Positions 43,901 to 52,697 of a stretch of 64,000 bases of DNA are shown here, piece after piece. A program made the position numbers and the translations under genes. The notes beneath the pieces were generated by a model that ran no database searches, was not told the origin of the DNA, and saw only the letters and a program-made list of their open reading frames with translations. This DNA comes from Lampris incognitus. Its lineage: Eukaryota > Chordata > Actinopteri > Lampriformes > Lampridae. Where the stretch lies: positions 35,494,804-35,558,803 of the forward strand of contig NC_079214.1 of the NCBI RefSeq assembly GCF_029633865.1, given 5' to 3'. Numbering within the stretch: the stretch's first letter is position 1; each line of letters opens with the position of its first letter.

Positions 43901-46546
43901 GCTGTCGACACCTCTGAAGAGAAGTCAACGTGGCCAGGTGAGTCAATCAGATTTAACAGGTACTCGTTCTCACCTGATATGACAGGAAATACACAAAAAA
44001 CAGCAAACATTGAGTAACCAAAGAAAGAAGAAAAAAAATCAAACATAGTGGGCAGACAGAGACATTATTTGAGTTTTTCAAATAAAACCAAACTGTTTAG
44101 GCAGTACAATTATTCAACTTTTGTAAACATTAAAATGTAGTTTGAAGCACTTTGCTGTGCTGTTTTGAGTGTCCACAACTAATTCAACTATTGTCACAGA
44201 AAACATCTTACAGATAACTGACTTTCCCTTAATAGAGCTTAATTCAGTCTGTTCTGTTCAGTGGGCTAAGCTAACTGCTAGCCCATGCAGATCGGAACTT
44301 CCGACAGTCATCCTGGCTGGAGTTTGTTCTCTAATTTTTTTTTTTTTTTGACTGCATTGCAGGGTGGACTGTGTTGTTAACTTTTTTTCTTTTTCTTTTT
44401 TTTACGTTTTTGGTGGTGTCGTCCTTGGGAAATTTTGGATGTGTGTTTTATGTGTTACACTGCTGTGGAAAATGAAATTTTGTTTCTTTGTGTATGCAAG
44501 TATGTCTAAGAAATGACAATACATTGTTCCCGATTCCTAATTCCTGATTCAGCCTGGGTAGTTATGTAGAATTGAATTGCTCACGTCATACTGCTAATTA
44601 AGACTGCAAATTAGATGTAAGTACTGAGGATTTTGTTCAACCATCATAGACAAATTTATTCAAAACCTTGGTTTGTTTGACTTTCTCTTTGTTAGGGTGG
44701 AAAATGGGATATCAAAGGGAAACATGTTCAATAATAGCGCTGGACAGTAAGAGGCACACACCTAGTAAGGCCTTTTTCCATTGAGTTGAGATATGGATGG
44801 CTCTGGAATCCCATATTTAGTCATAAAATTATATGCTACCTGAGAAGTTTATTAGAGTGTAGTCATGGTTATGTCTACACAAATGAATCTTTAAAAAATT
44901 TATGCTTCTTTCAGTAATTTCACATTTTTTCTTACATGCTCAGGACCTTGATGATAAAAAGCATAGAATACGAAACCTCTCACAAGGATGGAATCTAGAA
45001 TTGTGCACTTCAGGACAACAATTCCTGCCCAATATACTGTACATGTATTCTCAGGTGTGTCTGTTAAGTGCCAACAAAAACCTCCCTTGGCAGCAATAGA
45101 GAATGGCCTTATATATTCCCACAACATCCCAATGAAAGAAAACTGTTACCAGGATGGAGTGTTTTGTGTTATCTGGCGTAATACAGGACAGAATATCTGT
45201 TGAGCCATCTGGCTCTGCACATCAACTTTCAAAAGTTGGCACAGGTCACCGACCTAGGTCCTATCAATCTGAACATGTCAGATACAGACGGTTGACAAAT
45301 TAAAGAAGAAACCCGAATGCTTGACCGCTACAGTGAGGGCATCCGAGGGCTGTTATGCTGTGGGGGGCATTTTCCTGGCATGGTTTGGGTCCACTTGTCC
45401 CCTTAGAGTGAAGGGTCACTGCAAATCAACACAAAGTTATTCTGAGAGATGACCTTTACCCTAAGATGAAACATTTCTATCCTGATGGGAGTGGTCTCTT
45501 CCGGGATGACAATGCCCCCATCCACAGGGCAACAGGGGTCACCAAATGGTTTGATGAGTATGAAAATTATGCAAAATTATATGCTACGGCCTTCGCAGTC
45601 ACCAGATCTCAATTCAAATGAACATTTATGGGAGAGTTTGGACCAACGTGTTAGACAGCGCTCTCCACCACCACCATCATCATCATCATCAAAACACAAA
45701 TGAGGGACTATCTTTTGGAAAAATGGTGTTCCATCCCTCCAGTAGAGTTCAGAGACGAGACTTGTAGAATCTATGATGAGGAGCACTGAAGCTGTTCTGG
45801 AGGCTCATTGTGGCCCAACACCTTACTAAGACAATTTATGTTGGTTTGTCCCCCATCTGTATAAGGTGTGTTTTTTTTGGGGGGGGGGGGGGTTGGTTTT
45901 GGTTTTTTTGCTTGTTGCAATGGTGGGTGACGGATTCTTACCACTTGAATAGTGGAGAGAGATTGCACTAGACTTCATGGTGATTCCTCTGATCTGTTCA
46001 TCTTCCCTGCTGTCCAGGTACCTCAGCTAGCAGATTAGAAAATAAAAACATTTACAAGCAGAGATGGCAGCAAAACAAAGCTACACAACCTTGGGATATA
46101 GACAGGCAGTCACAAATAATAAGGTACAATGTAAAGGGTAGAATTCGCTAACGTAGCTCAAGTGCTGGCCACAAATGTTACAGCAAGTACATACCTTCCC
46201 AGCAAGGCGACTTGAAATGATACCATTGCTTGCCACTAAACAGTCAGCCAGAGTAGTCTTGCCTGTAAAGATGCAACTGATTTTTTAGCACTGCATGGTG
46301 CTTAAATACTGCCGAACTAACAAAACCGAGAGCCTGACGAATATGACTTTAAACGATAGCTGTGTATTAATCTAAAAATCTAAGCATGCTGACTTCGGAA
46401 AATCTGTTCATAATGTCAGACTACTACAGCAAGAAAGATAAGCGAATCCACTCACCATGGTCAACATGAGCCAGAATACATAGGTTTCTAATGCTGGTGG
46501 GGTTTCTCTGGAGTGTTTTGATCTTGTCAAGGCTTGCGTGCCCCAT
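28377..46546 (-). CDS. EFL1: EFL1, elongation factor-like GTPase 1, N-terminal 11 coding exons (partial)
   Basis: Cytosolic EF-2-like GTPase that, with SBDS, releases eIF6 from 60S subunits. Exons (minus): 46546-46456, 46262-46195, 46026-45942, 43973-43840, 43544-43407, 40899-40667, 37155-37032, 30579-30500, 29884-29748, 29524-29402, 28476-28377; 1313 nt, all phases continuous. G domain: P-loop AHVDHGKTT (split between exons 1 and 2), RGIT switch [13 protein letters not shown]. Later exons give [20 protein letters not shown] and [19 protein letters not shown], then FVSKMFAVD of domain II. About 437 of roughly 1100 residues are present; the remaining exons lie left of the window. The start MGHASLDK follows a 10-nt UTR stub in the same exon. 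Introns are loaded with transposons. Confidence 0.93.
28477..29401. other. EFL1 intron 10
   Basis: CA microsatellite at about 28497-28515; otherwise no feature recognised. Confidence 0.5.
29402..29524 (-). CDS. EFL1: EFL1 coding exon 10
   Basis: 123 nt, [20 protein letters not shown] to QTQELKR; acceptor 'agctgtag', donor gtaatg. Confidence 0.92.
29748..29884 (-). CDS. EFL1: EFL1 coding exon 9
   Basis: 137 nt, [20 protein letters not shown], then [20 protein letters not shown] and AVL; donor T|gtatcc. Confidence 0.92.
30500..30579 (-). CDS. EFL1: EFL1 coding exon 8
   Basis: 80 nt, [26 protein letters not shown]; donor gtgggt, phase 2. Confidence 0.92.
30580..31514. other. EFL1 intron 7, exon-proximal part
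   Basis: No coding frame or repeat recognised. Confidence 0.4.
31515..33639 (+). mobile_element. hAT transposon (Charlie/GTF2IRD2-like) with 8-bp TSD
   Basis: TSD 'ttctaggg' at 31507-31514 and 33640-33647. Termini 'catgagtctcaaactc' and the complement of 'gagtttgagacccctg' (14 of 16 match). Encodes a broken hAT transposase. Inserted in EFL1 intron 7. Confidence 0.9.
31833..33385 (+). pseudogene. Broken hAT transposase
   Basis: N-terminal BED-like zinc finger ([20 protein letters not shown], then H) in 31833-32186. Then [15 protein letters not shown] and [18 protein letters not shown] (first catalytic region), [25 protein letters not shown], and [17 protein letters not shown] of the hAT core. 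Breaks: a frame change at about 32145-32165, TAG near 32306, a frame change at an A-run at about 32612, and loss of the C-terminal dimerisation region after [10 protein letters not shown]. Inactive. Confidence 0.88.
33998..34440 (+). repeat. tRNA-derived SINE, family A
   Basis: Box B 'agttcgaatccc' is at about 34049, followed by 'gacacaattggccgtgtctg' and ends '...tgaaaaaggggg' with a C-run and AAAT tail. Plus orientation, EFL1 intron 7. Confidence 0.85.
34441..37031. other. EFL1 intron 7, remainder
   Basis: GA-rich simple repeat at about 35670-35712 and a T18 run at about 36980. No gene or mobile element recognised. Confidence 0.5.
37032..37155 (-). CDS. EFL1: EFL1 coding exon 7
   Basis: 124 nt, [20 protein letters not shown] to KKIMKGAQ; acceptor 'ttttctag', donor gtactc. 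Confidence 0.93.
37156..38975. other. EFL1 intron 6, left part
   Basis: No recognised feature beyond poly-T and poly-A runs (37297, 38927). Confidence 0.5.
38976..40102 (-). mobile_element. Degenerate Tc1/mariner element
   Basis: Termini 'cactacatgggcaaaagtgt' and the complement of 'ctttgggccatgtagtg', each flanked by TA (38974-38975 and 40103-40104). About 1.1 kb with eroded transposase on the minus strand. Confidence 0.8.
39114..39717 (-). pseudogene. Eroded Tc1 transposase
   Basis: Minus strand reads [20 protein letters not shown], then [17 protein letters not shown] and [17 protein letters not shown]. The central DNAP Asp is altered (HDSSP) and NPIE is SPIR, so catalytic residues are lost. 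Confidence 0.7.
40667..40899 (-). CDS. EFL1: EFL1 coding exon 6
   Basis: 233 nt, [20 protein letters not shown], a charged E/K/P stretch, then [20 protein letters not shown] and SAIDGWGF; donor gtatgg. Just downstream of a TA/ATAC microsatellite at its acceptor side. Confidence 0.95.
40908..40972. repeat. (TA)n(CATA)n microsatellite
   Basis: Runs to within about 10 bp of the EFL1 exon 6 acceptor. Confidence 0.95.
41725..41960 (-). repeat. tRNA-like GGAT-tail repeat, reverse and truncated
   Basis: Reverse copy of the 133-500 family: 'gctggagtctatcccagcag' to 'ggagaacacac'. Lacks the box B end. Preceded by (AC/GC) microsatellite at 41557-41583 and 41690-41728. Confidence 0.75.
41956..41994. 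other. Perfect 17-bp hairpin
   Basis: 'cacactccctctgccac', loop 'acaag', exact reverse complement. Sits at the junction of the SINE-like insert and the transposase sequence. Confidence 0.85.
42040..42383 (+). pseudogene. DD36E transposase catalytic fragment
   Basis: Reads [20 protein letters not shown], then [16 protein letters not shown], and after a TAG near 42187 continues [20 protein letters not shown]. Asp of QQDNAP and Glu of LIEHL are spaced as in DD36E elements. Interrupted by stops and by the MITE. Confidence 0.75.
42384..42939. mobile_element. Small non-autonomous element with 8-9-bp TSD (hAT-like MITE)
   Basis: Flanked by 'attcagggg' at 42375-42383 and 42940-42948, interrupting DD36E sequence that reads on across it. 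Contains inverted text 'ttggccgattcca' / 'aattggccgattcc'. No ORF. Confidence 0.7.
43407..43544 (-). CDS. EFL1: EFL1 coding exon 5
   Basis: 138 nt (46 codons, both ends phase 0): [23 protein letters not shown] (G4 NKID) to LQKILEQ; donor gtgagt. Confidence 0.95.
43840..43973 (-). CDS. EFL1: EFL1 coding exon 4
   Basis: 134 nt, [20 protein letters not shown] (G3 motif) to [10 protein letters not shown]; donor gttggt. Confidence 0.95.
44265..44540 (-). repeat. Dispersed repeat, same family as 17650-18275
   Basis: Contains 'ctaactgctagcccatgcag' (complement of the 17.9 kb block), a poly-T tract and a 'aatgaaattttgtttc' end. EFL1 intron 3. Confidence 0.6.
45290..45840 (+). pseudogene. Tc1-like transposase 3' remnant
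   Basis: Translates in pieces resembling a Tc1 catalytic domain: [11 protein letters not shown], then [17 protein letters not shown] and [18 protein letters not shown]. It has frame breaks and a CCA/CAT triplet expansion at about 45666-45690. No clear termini. Confidence 0.65.
45942..46026 (-). CDS. EFL1: EFL1 coding exon 3
   Basis: 85 nt, [20 protein letters not shown] with switch I (RGIT), to HYSS plus one nucleotide; donor gtaaga. Confidence 0.93.
46195..46262 (-). CDS. EFL1: EFL1 coding exon 2
   Basis: 68 nt completing the P-loop: (G)[18 protein letters not shown] to LAGK; acceptor 'tttacag', donor gtatgt. Confidence 0.93.
46456..46546 (-). CDS. EFL1: EFL1 coding exon 1
   Basis: [16 protein letters not shown] to AHVDH plus one nucleotide of the P-loop Gly codon; donor G|gtgagt. 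The exon starts about 10 nt upstream (acceptor 'tatttcag') with 5' UTR. Confidence 0.93.
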
Positions 46547-46559
46547 GCTTAAATACCTG

Positions 46560-47171
46560 AAATAATTCACAATCGGTGAACTGCGAATGTTGCTTAAACA
46601 ATTCACTACTCAAAAATACCGCTGTTGTAACTTGTCTGGCTAGTTAGCTTGATAAAGGGCAACATGCGATGTCCGTACTACACAATATGTATAGATGGTA
46701 ATTTAAACAAAAACAAAAACAAAACATTAATTGTGAAGTCCAATGATGAAACCAGAGATAACGCGAACTTCAACAGTTAGATATACTTTAGCTAACTGAG
46801 TGGTTAGCTGGAATTGTCCGAAGGTTTTTGAGAATGAAATTACCTTTTTCATGCAGAATGCGTTTGCGCTGTAAACAATGTCGTTGTATACTAACCCACT
46901 TTAATTGGATATATCAGTTCAGATTATCGTTACCGTCAAAATAAAGGCATGTTCGGCGAACATGTGGACAGTTTCACCTCGCGTTGTTTTCCCGGAAGTT
47001 GACGCACCACATTCGCAGCGCCTATTATGACGTTCTACGCAATGTCGTCATCGGGACGCTCAGTACGGTTGCTATGATACGAGGCGTTTGGCAGACAAGA
47101 GCTCAACTATGTTTAGCGTTAGTTTGAGAGAAGTCTGTGCGGTTTAACAGGGATAGCTCTAGCTGCAGAAG
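46560..47171. promoter_or_regulatory. Putative bidirectional promoter of EFL1 (-) and SAXO2 (+)
   Basis: Only about 600 bp separates the two coding starts, and a likely EFL1 non-coding exon 1 ends at about 46844 (minus donor AAG|gtaatt). The core contains an ETS-like 'cccggaagt' (46991), a CRE-like 'tgacgtt' (47028) and an RFX half-site 'ggttgctatg' (47067). CpG-rich relative to its surroundings. Motifs are by eye; function is inferred. Confidence 0.55.
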
Positions 47172-47209
47172 ATGAAAAAGCTTTGCTTATGCGAGATCTG
47201 TAGCTGTGG
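47172..47209 (+). CDS. SAXO2: SAXO2 exon 1 (coding part)
   Basis: ATG plus MKKLCLCEICSCG, donor GG|gtatgt. It is the only ATG in this frame before the Cys-rich motif. Confidence 0.85.
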
Positions 47210-50200
47210 GTATGTAATGTAATCATTTCCGTTCCTCGATTATTATTTTTTTTACTTATACTTGTCTATAGTCAACGTATTATGCAATCGGTCTGATAGC
47301 ATTCGACATATCAAATCAAGTCAAATCAATTTTATTTGTATTGCCCAATATCACAGATTACAAACATACAGAGCAGAGCGCCCTGGTAAATCCCAAGACG
47401 CAAGATCCTCGAAAAGACATCGTGTGCATGCTATAAAGGGACGATAGTTAACCAAATTTACCAAGTTTTACCCTCCTAGTGTGAACATCGTGAGCTTATT
47501 TGACCCTCCCCCCACAGACTCTCCCTCCCTATAAGCAACAACAAGGGCTGCCTAGGTTACCTATTTGACAGCCAGTTGTTTGGCTTCGTTGATTTCCTGG
47601 GGGGAGTGTTATTACACAGCAATGCATACTTGTGACTTTGTAGAGTCAATTTGTCTCATATAGGTACTCATTACAGACACCTGAAAGAGAAAGAATATGC
47701 TCCAATTGTCAGCGATTACTTCCCTCTTCCCCGTCAAAGACACACTGGTCATTAATTGTTTCTCTCCCAGCCGTCATCGTTGCTGCCGCAAGCCCACAGC
47801 ACTCTACATCAAGGGAAACACAGGGTCATGCATACAGACAGAGTACTTGGAGAAATTCCCGGTCTACAAAGGAGTCTACAACCCTCCTCAAAGCCTGAAA
47901 CCCAAGCAAGAACCGGATCCAACCTGTGATAAGGGAAAAATGGATGGAACCACAACATTCAAGTAGCTACTTTTAGTACTACTTTTAACATACTGACCTT
48001 TGTGTGTGTGTGTGTGGGGGGGGGGGGGGCAGGAAGGCGCTTGACATCATGAAACACGAGATTTTTAATCACCTGTAACCTCATCTCTTTCTCTTGCTCT
48101 TCCACCCTGTGTCTGTCTTTTTGTCTCTCTCTCCGACTCTCTTTCTCTCTCTGTCTTTCTCTCTTTATCTCTCACTGAACAGAACAGACTTCATGCCTCA
48201 TGAAGTGAAGAGGCGCCCTGGACGTCAGCCAGTCAAGTACAAGCCTAATTCAGGGAAAATTGATCTGAGGACGACGTATAATCTGGACTTCCATCCCCGT
48301 GAGCCCGAACCGGTTGTCCCGATCAGGCCCAGGGAGAAAACATATGTGGTGAAAGCAAATCTGGACACCATCCCCACCTACAAAGGTGACCCCATTTTAA
48401 AGGAATGGGGAGTAATACCCCTGTGGATGGCAGTACAAACACTCATGGATATATATTCTTGGTAGACAGCTTCATACAATAATGAAATTGATGCAAAACC
48501 ATTTCTTTGTGATCGCTATTGTATTGCCTTGCTTTTATGAGAAAGTATACATGTATATGTTTATGGGTTTTAGACGATTTCAGGCAGTGGGAGATCTGTA
48601 AGCAGGAGATAACCAAGCCTGAACACAACTACCAGCCTCCCTCAACCAAGTTTGCCAATTCCACCACCTTCCAAGATGATTTTGTCCGGAAAGTTTTTCC
48701 TCAGCGGGAGAGCTTTAAACCCCCCAACGTTGCTAAGCTGTCGGACATTCCCTTTGAAGGTTTGACCTCCAATCAGCTGACCTTTGTGCCCCACACATTA
48801 GAGCCACGCTTCGTTCGGCCCAAGGAGACATACAAACCCAGCAGCCAGCCCCTGCAGGACATCACCACGAACCGCCAAGACTTCCAGGGTCTTCCGGGGG
48901 ATCTCCCGCAGAGCTGCAAGCCTCGCCCTAACAAGGTACTACAGACAGTTCTTTATCTGATGGAGGAACTTTCACTTCAGGCAACTTTTAGGGTTTGTGT
49001 AAAAATTAGTTCGTTTGAGTGCGAGTCCATGATCACGCTGAGTAGCAACAAACCACTGGTTTATTGAGAGTAAACAAAACCATGAGCAAAGCCGACATTC
49101 TGAGTCTAGTTGTATGACTGAACCAGATGGACATGGAACATTGATTAGCCTGGCCATAAACACACCTACAGGTACAGTAGCTCATAATGAACCAACAGGG
49201 CAATAATTTAGCCGAATGATCTACAGTTCGTATTCATTCTCTACACCTTTGCCTTTTTTTTAAACTTTTCTCATTTGAATACATTTTATTGCATTTAATT
49301 TTTATGCACAAACTGATGAAAATGAAGTTTGATTGACTGAATGATTTCATAGGCAAGCCATATTTGCTTTTTAAGTACCCTATTCCATTCTATTCTATGC
49401 CCTTGACAGTATTCGTCTCTGGCTGCATCTGCAATGCCCTTTGAGGGCAACACAGAGAGCAAGGACAGATTTAAGGAATGGCCAATCTCCTTGCCTCAAC
49501 TACACAAAGCGGGGGAATATGTCAGTCCCACTGACCATATGGAGCTGAGCACAACCACCACTTCAGATTATATCAGACATCAAGTCCAGCCCTTCATCTC
49601 AGCCAGGCCCTACTTACCACCGAAGAAGTCAGTCATTCCCTTTCAGGTAAATCTTGAGCTGTGAACATGTTGAAATTAGTTTTAAAAGAGAAATCACGGT
49701 AACTTTATGACAAAGATTGTGCCATAGTGATATGAACTGTGTTGAATGGGCACCCATGAGTAATTTGGAAAAATGATGCAGACCTAATTTGACTGAATAA
49801 AGTTAATTTTATCCAGCCCTGATATGCTCTGTGTGGCTTCAGAATTGCACTACCATGCGAGAGGACTACCAACCTTGGAGGGCTGATGTGCGGCAGCCTA
49901 TCAAGACGTCTGACGAAATGCATAAAGCCAGTGGAAAGATAGAGAACCTCACCACCTTCAGGGCAAATACTTAAATGCTTTCTTACATTTGCACATTATA
50001 CACAAAATTAATTGCATTTTAACAATCAACCTCAGGGAATTCATGTACACAGCAATCACATTTAACTATGTCTGATAAGGATTGGTCTATTCTATTCTAT
50101 TGTTTCACTCTGTTGTATTCTTTAGGCTCACTTTACACCTCATGAGCTGAGGCCAAATGTCAGCTTTAAGCCAGCTAACCAGCCTATGAGAGACGATGTC

Positions 50201-50557
50201 CCAATGGAGGAGTCTACCATGTATCGCACAGAGTTCATCCCAAAGAGGTCCCTCCTATATACTTCATCATACAGCACACATTACACCTACTTAGTGCTAC
50301 ATGCCTTCAACTTTGTGGTTGTATCTTATGTGTACACCAGTTCTCTGACTTGAGCAGGCCTGATGTAGGTTGTATGGTGTGTCTTGTGTTGTAGGATCAG
50401 TGCATGTCCTGCAACCTTTGAGTCACCTCCAGGGTACATGTATGAAGACACTGATAATGAAGGACACAAGTACTTCAGGAAAATGTCATCCAATGACAGC
50501 CACCAGAAGGAAAGAGACAGTGCAGTGTCCATGCAGAGGGCTGTGGCAGTGCTGTAA
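47172..50557 (+). CDS. SAXO2: SAXO2, stabilizer of axonemal microtubules 2 (complete, 8 exons)
   Basis: Cilium/axoneme microtubule-binding protein family (SAXO/FAM154). Exons: 47172-47209, 47771-47962, 48183-48385, 48574-48935, 49410-49646, 49843-49962, 50126-50247, 50395-50557; 1437 nt = 478 residues plus stop, all phases continuous. The N-terminus MKKLCLCEICSCGRHRCC is the family's Cys-rich signature. Then come Mn-type modules with recurring TTF..DF and Y.P motifs: TTFKTDFMPHE, TTYNLDFHPRE, STTFQDDFVRK, FVRPKETYKPS, TTFRAHFTPHELRP, MYRTEFIPKR. It lies head to head with EFL1, as in human, which favours SAXO2 over SAXO1, although the length is closer to SAXO1. No signal peptide. Introns 1 and 2 hold simple repeats. 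Confidence 0.92.
47310..47440. repeat. Common fish dispersed repeat in SAXO2 intron 1
   Basis: Contains 'tcaattttatttgtattgcc' and 'caatatcacagattacaaac', followed by 'cgaaaagacatcgtg'. A short dispersed element often met in fish introns. Confidence 0.6.
47771..47962 (+). CDS. SAXO2: SAXO2 exon 2
   Basis: RHRCCRKPTALYIKGNTGSC to KMDGTTTF plus AA; acceptor 'tctcccag', donor gtagct. Confidence 0.9.
48002..48180. repeat. TG/G-run and CT-rich simple repeat, SAXO2 intron 2
   Basis: (TG)n followed by G12 at about 48017-48028, then a CT-rich pyrimidine tract that serves as the exon 3 polypyrimidine region. Confidence 0.85.
48183..48385 (+). CDS. SAXO2: SAXO2 exon 3
   Basis: TDFMPHEVKRRPGRQPVKYK to NLDTIPTYK; acceptor 'actgaacag', chosen over a second AG 5 nt downstream because it keeps phase; donor G|gtgacc. 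Confidence 0.9.
48574..48935 (+). CDS. SAXO2: SAXO2 exon 4
   Basis: DFRQWEICKQEITKPEHNYQ to QSCKPRPNK; 362 nt; acceptor 'gggttttag', donor gtacta. Confidence 0.92.
48936..49409. other. SAXO2 intron 4
   Basis: No feature recognised. Confidence 0.5.
49410..49646 (+). CDS. SAXO2: SAXO2 exon 5
   Basis: YSSLAASAMPFEGNTESKDR to PKKSVIPFQ; 79 codons, phase 0 at both ends; acceptor 'cttgacag', donor gtaaat. Confidence 0.92.
49843..49962 (+). CDS. SAXO2: SAXO2 exon 6 (apparent GC donor)
   Basis: NCTTMREDYQPWRADVRQPI to ENLTTFR; acceptor 'tggcttcag'. Phase demands a break after AGG, where the intron begins gcaaat. No GT donor lies nearby. Confidence 0.85.
50126..50247 (+). CDS. SAXO2: SAXO2 exon 7
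   Basis: AHFTPHELRPNVSFKPANQP to MYRTEFIPK plus AG; acceptor 'ttctttag', weak donor gtccct. Confidence 0.9.
50395..50557 (+). CDS. SAXO2: SAXO2 exon 8
   Basis: ISACPATFESPPGYMYEDTD to MQRAVAVL and TAA; acceptor 'gttgtag'. The tail after the last module is charged and Ser-rich. Confidence 0.9.
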
Positions 50558-52578
50558 TACACAAGGACTCGTAACTGTACAGATCACTGTTTATCTTTAT
50601 TACCAGTATGATTGATGACAAATACCTAATTGTCAGAAAGGAATGAGCCTTGACCTTTTTTGATTTTAAAACTGGATCAATGCACTGTGATGGCTACAAC
50701 AAGCCTGTACTTTAGCTGTATCAATTGTGCAAACACAATACAGGCACTGCTGTTTGTCTCAAACTCTCTGCATACAACAGCATGTGCTATATGCAACATA
50801 AAGTTGTCAAATAGTTCAAAACGGCATTTTATGAACCATTAGTGAAATCATGAAAATCTGAAATTCTTTTTAAACAGTCAATCACTGAATCACTGATGAG
50901 AAAGGAGTCGAGAGAGTGATCAAACTATCTTTATTCTTTTGTATTATGTAGAGCACTTTAATGTTTGTTATAATACTTCACGTTCCTTCACTGAAGTTGC
51001 AATTCCACAAACAGTATGAATGTCAACACCCAAAATATGCTATATAGTTATCAGTAGCCAAGGAGAAACACTGAATGTAAGTATGCATGTTACTGAGTGG
51101 CATGTTATAATTCATCTATAAAAATCTGAGATTGCACTTTGATACATGCAAGTAAAAAATAGGTGAGTTGTGGCAAACATCCGGCCTGACCAACATTAAC
51201 AAGTGCTTTATATCTTTGTGTTTATAATCCAAGATTTCAAACAGGAGTTAAAAAGACACCTAAATTCTGACTAAAGATTAAGAAAATAAAAGTCTCACAA
51301 AATCTACATACGTTCAATGTACAATATTGCACTTAAAACATAATATATACAAGACATATTTTACAATGCAGCATGTATGATAAAGACAGGTAAAATGAAA
51401 AGACTCATTAATCAATACAAACAAAGTTGTGGTTCATTTTTACTGACTTTAGAGTGGGTTAAATATTCCATCAGCATCAACAGCTATGTTTCCATCGAAC
51501 AAGTTTTACGCGAATTTTAAGCTTGTGAATAAGAAAAGTTACATTTGAGATACCAAAAAATCAAAACAACATTTCAAATATCGCAAAAAAAATTTTTTAT
51601 ACTCGCTGAAGGCGGTAAAGTTTATGTGTTGATAAAAATATGCAATAAAGAACGACAGATTTTTTTTTCCTTTTCAAATTTCTCCGATGGCAAGCAGTAC
51701 TTTCCTCCCTTCTTGGTCTTGAATATTTTTGATGATGTAGTTCTTTGTACAGGGAGACTATTCAGTCGCTTAAAACCAGCTAAGTGAAACACAACTCAGC
51801 TTTTCAAACATTTGGTTAAAATTCGCTTAACATTTGGATGGAAACGTGGCTAGCTGAACAATGCCTCGGTTGTAATATTGTGCAGCTCTAACTAAACCAT
51901 AACTCTTTGTCAAGGTTTAAAATCATAAAGTGGTGTTGATAAAACTGTGGATTTGGCAAAAATGAATTCATGCTTTCACTAAGTTCATAACCCCATAGGC
52001 CCACCTCACTCCCAACATCTCTGGCACAGTAGCATCCAAAATCGTCCCCTTTTTTTCCCGTCAGTGACGACTACACTCCAATTCGGCATCCCTACACCTT
52101 CACACATGTGAATGGTCATTAAGGATTTAGATCCAAAATTCTCACTATTCTATATACATGTATAACCAAGCACTATTATAAATTAAACAAACACAGGATA
52201 CCCACTCTTTCTTTGTGTTTACGTACATGTCCAGAGGGTGTTGGCACTCCTTAATCATGTCCCTTTTGGCCTCCTTTATCGAATGTCACTGGAATAATAT
52301 TATGAGCTGGGATTTTAGGTCAACATTAGATGACGTTAGGTCCAAAACGTTTGTTGGATCCACATTGCAAATACCCTGTCAGAAGAGAGATTGGGTCCAA
52401 ATCAGAAAAGAAACCCCCTCTTCAAAGAGCCCCAAAAACAGGAGTGACTTCTGTTCCGTCTTTAATTGTGCAGTGTTTGAAGCAGCCACTTGCAGATTAC
52501 CTCCCGGTTACAGTATTTCCATCGCTGGCTGAAGTCCCTCCGTTTATGAAGCAGTGTAACTTCTACTGCTGGTGACCA
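50558..52578. other. Convergent 3' region of SAXO2 and ADAMTSL3
   Basis: Non-coding. Contains a MITE (51481-51855) and a minus-strand AATAAA near 50931 that could end ADAMTSL3. UTR limits cannot be fixed by eye. Confidence 0.45.
51481..51855. mobile_element. TIR-bounded MITE
   Basis: Left end 'cagctatgtttccatcgaac' and right end 'ggatggaaacgtggctagctg' are inverted copies of each other ('ctatgtttccatc' / 'gatggaaacgtgg'). 'cgaattttaa' / 'ttaaaattcg' repeat inside. No coding. Confidence 0.65.
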
Positions 52579-52697
52579 CTAGGGGGACTCAGTGCCATGT
52601 AAACATGACTCGCAGCACCTCTGCTTGTACATGTCGACGTTGCAAAGCTTTAGTCTCTTCACCACATCGCAATACTGTGTCGAGTCCTTGCATTCCC
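52579..52697 (-). CDS. ADAMTSL3: ADAMTSL3 terminal PLAC exon
   Basis: ECKDSTQYCDVVKRLKLCNV, DMYKQRCCESCLHGTESP, then TAG (52579-52581). The six-Cys PLAC pattern C..YC..C..CC..C is complete. Acceptor 'gccattcag'. Too short to show as a long open frame. Confidence 0.9.

Noticed and set aside
45485-45703. Intact Tc1 gene
   Set aside because: Only a fragment with frame breaks; no TIRs found.
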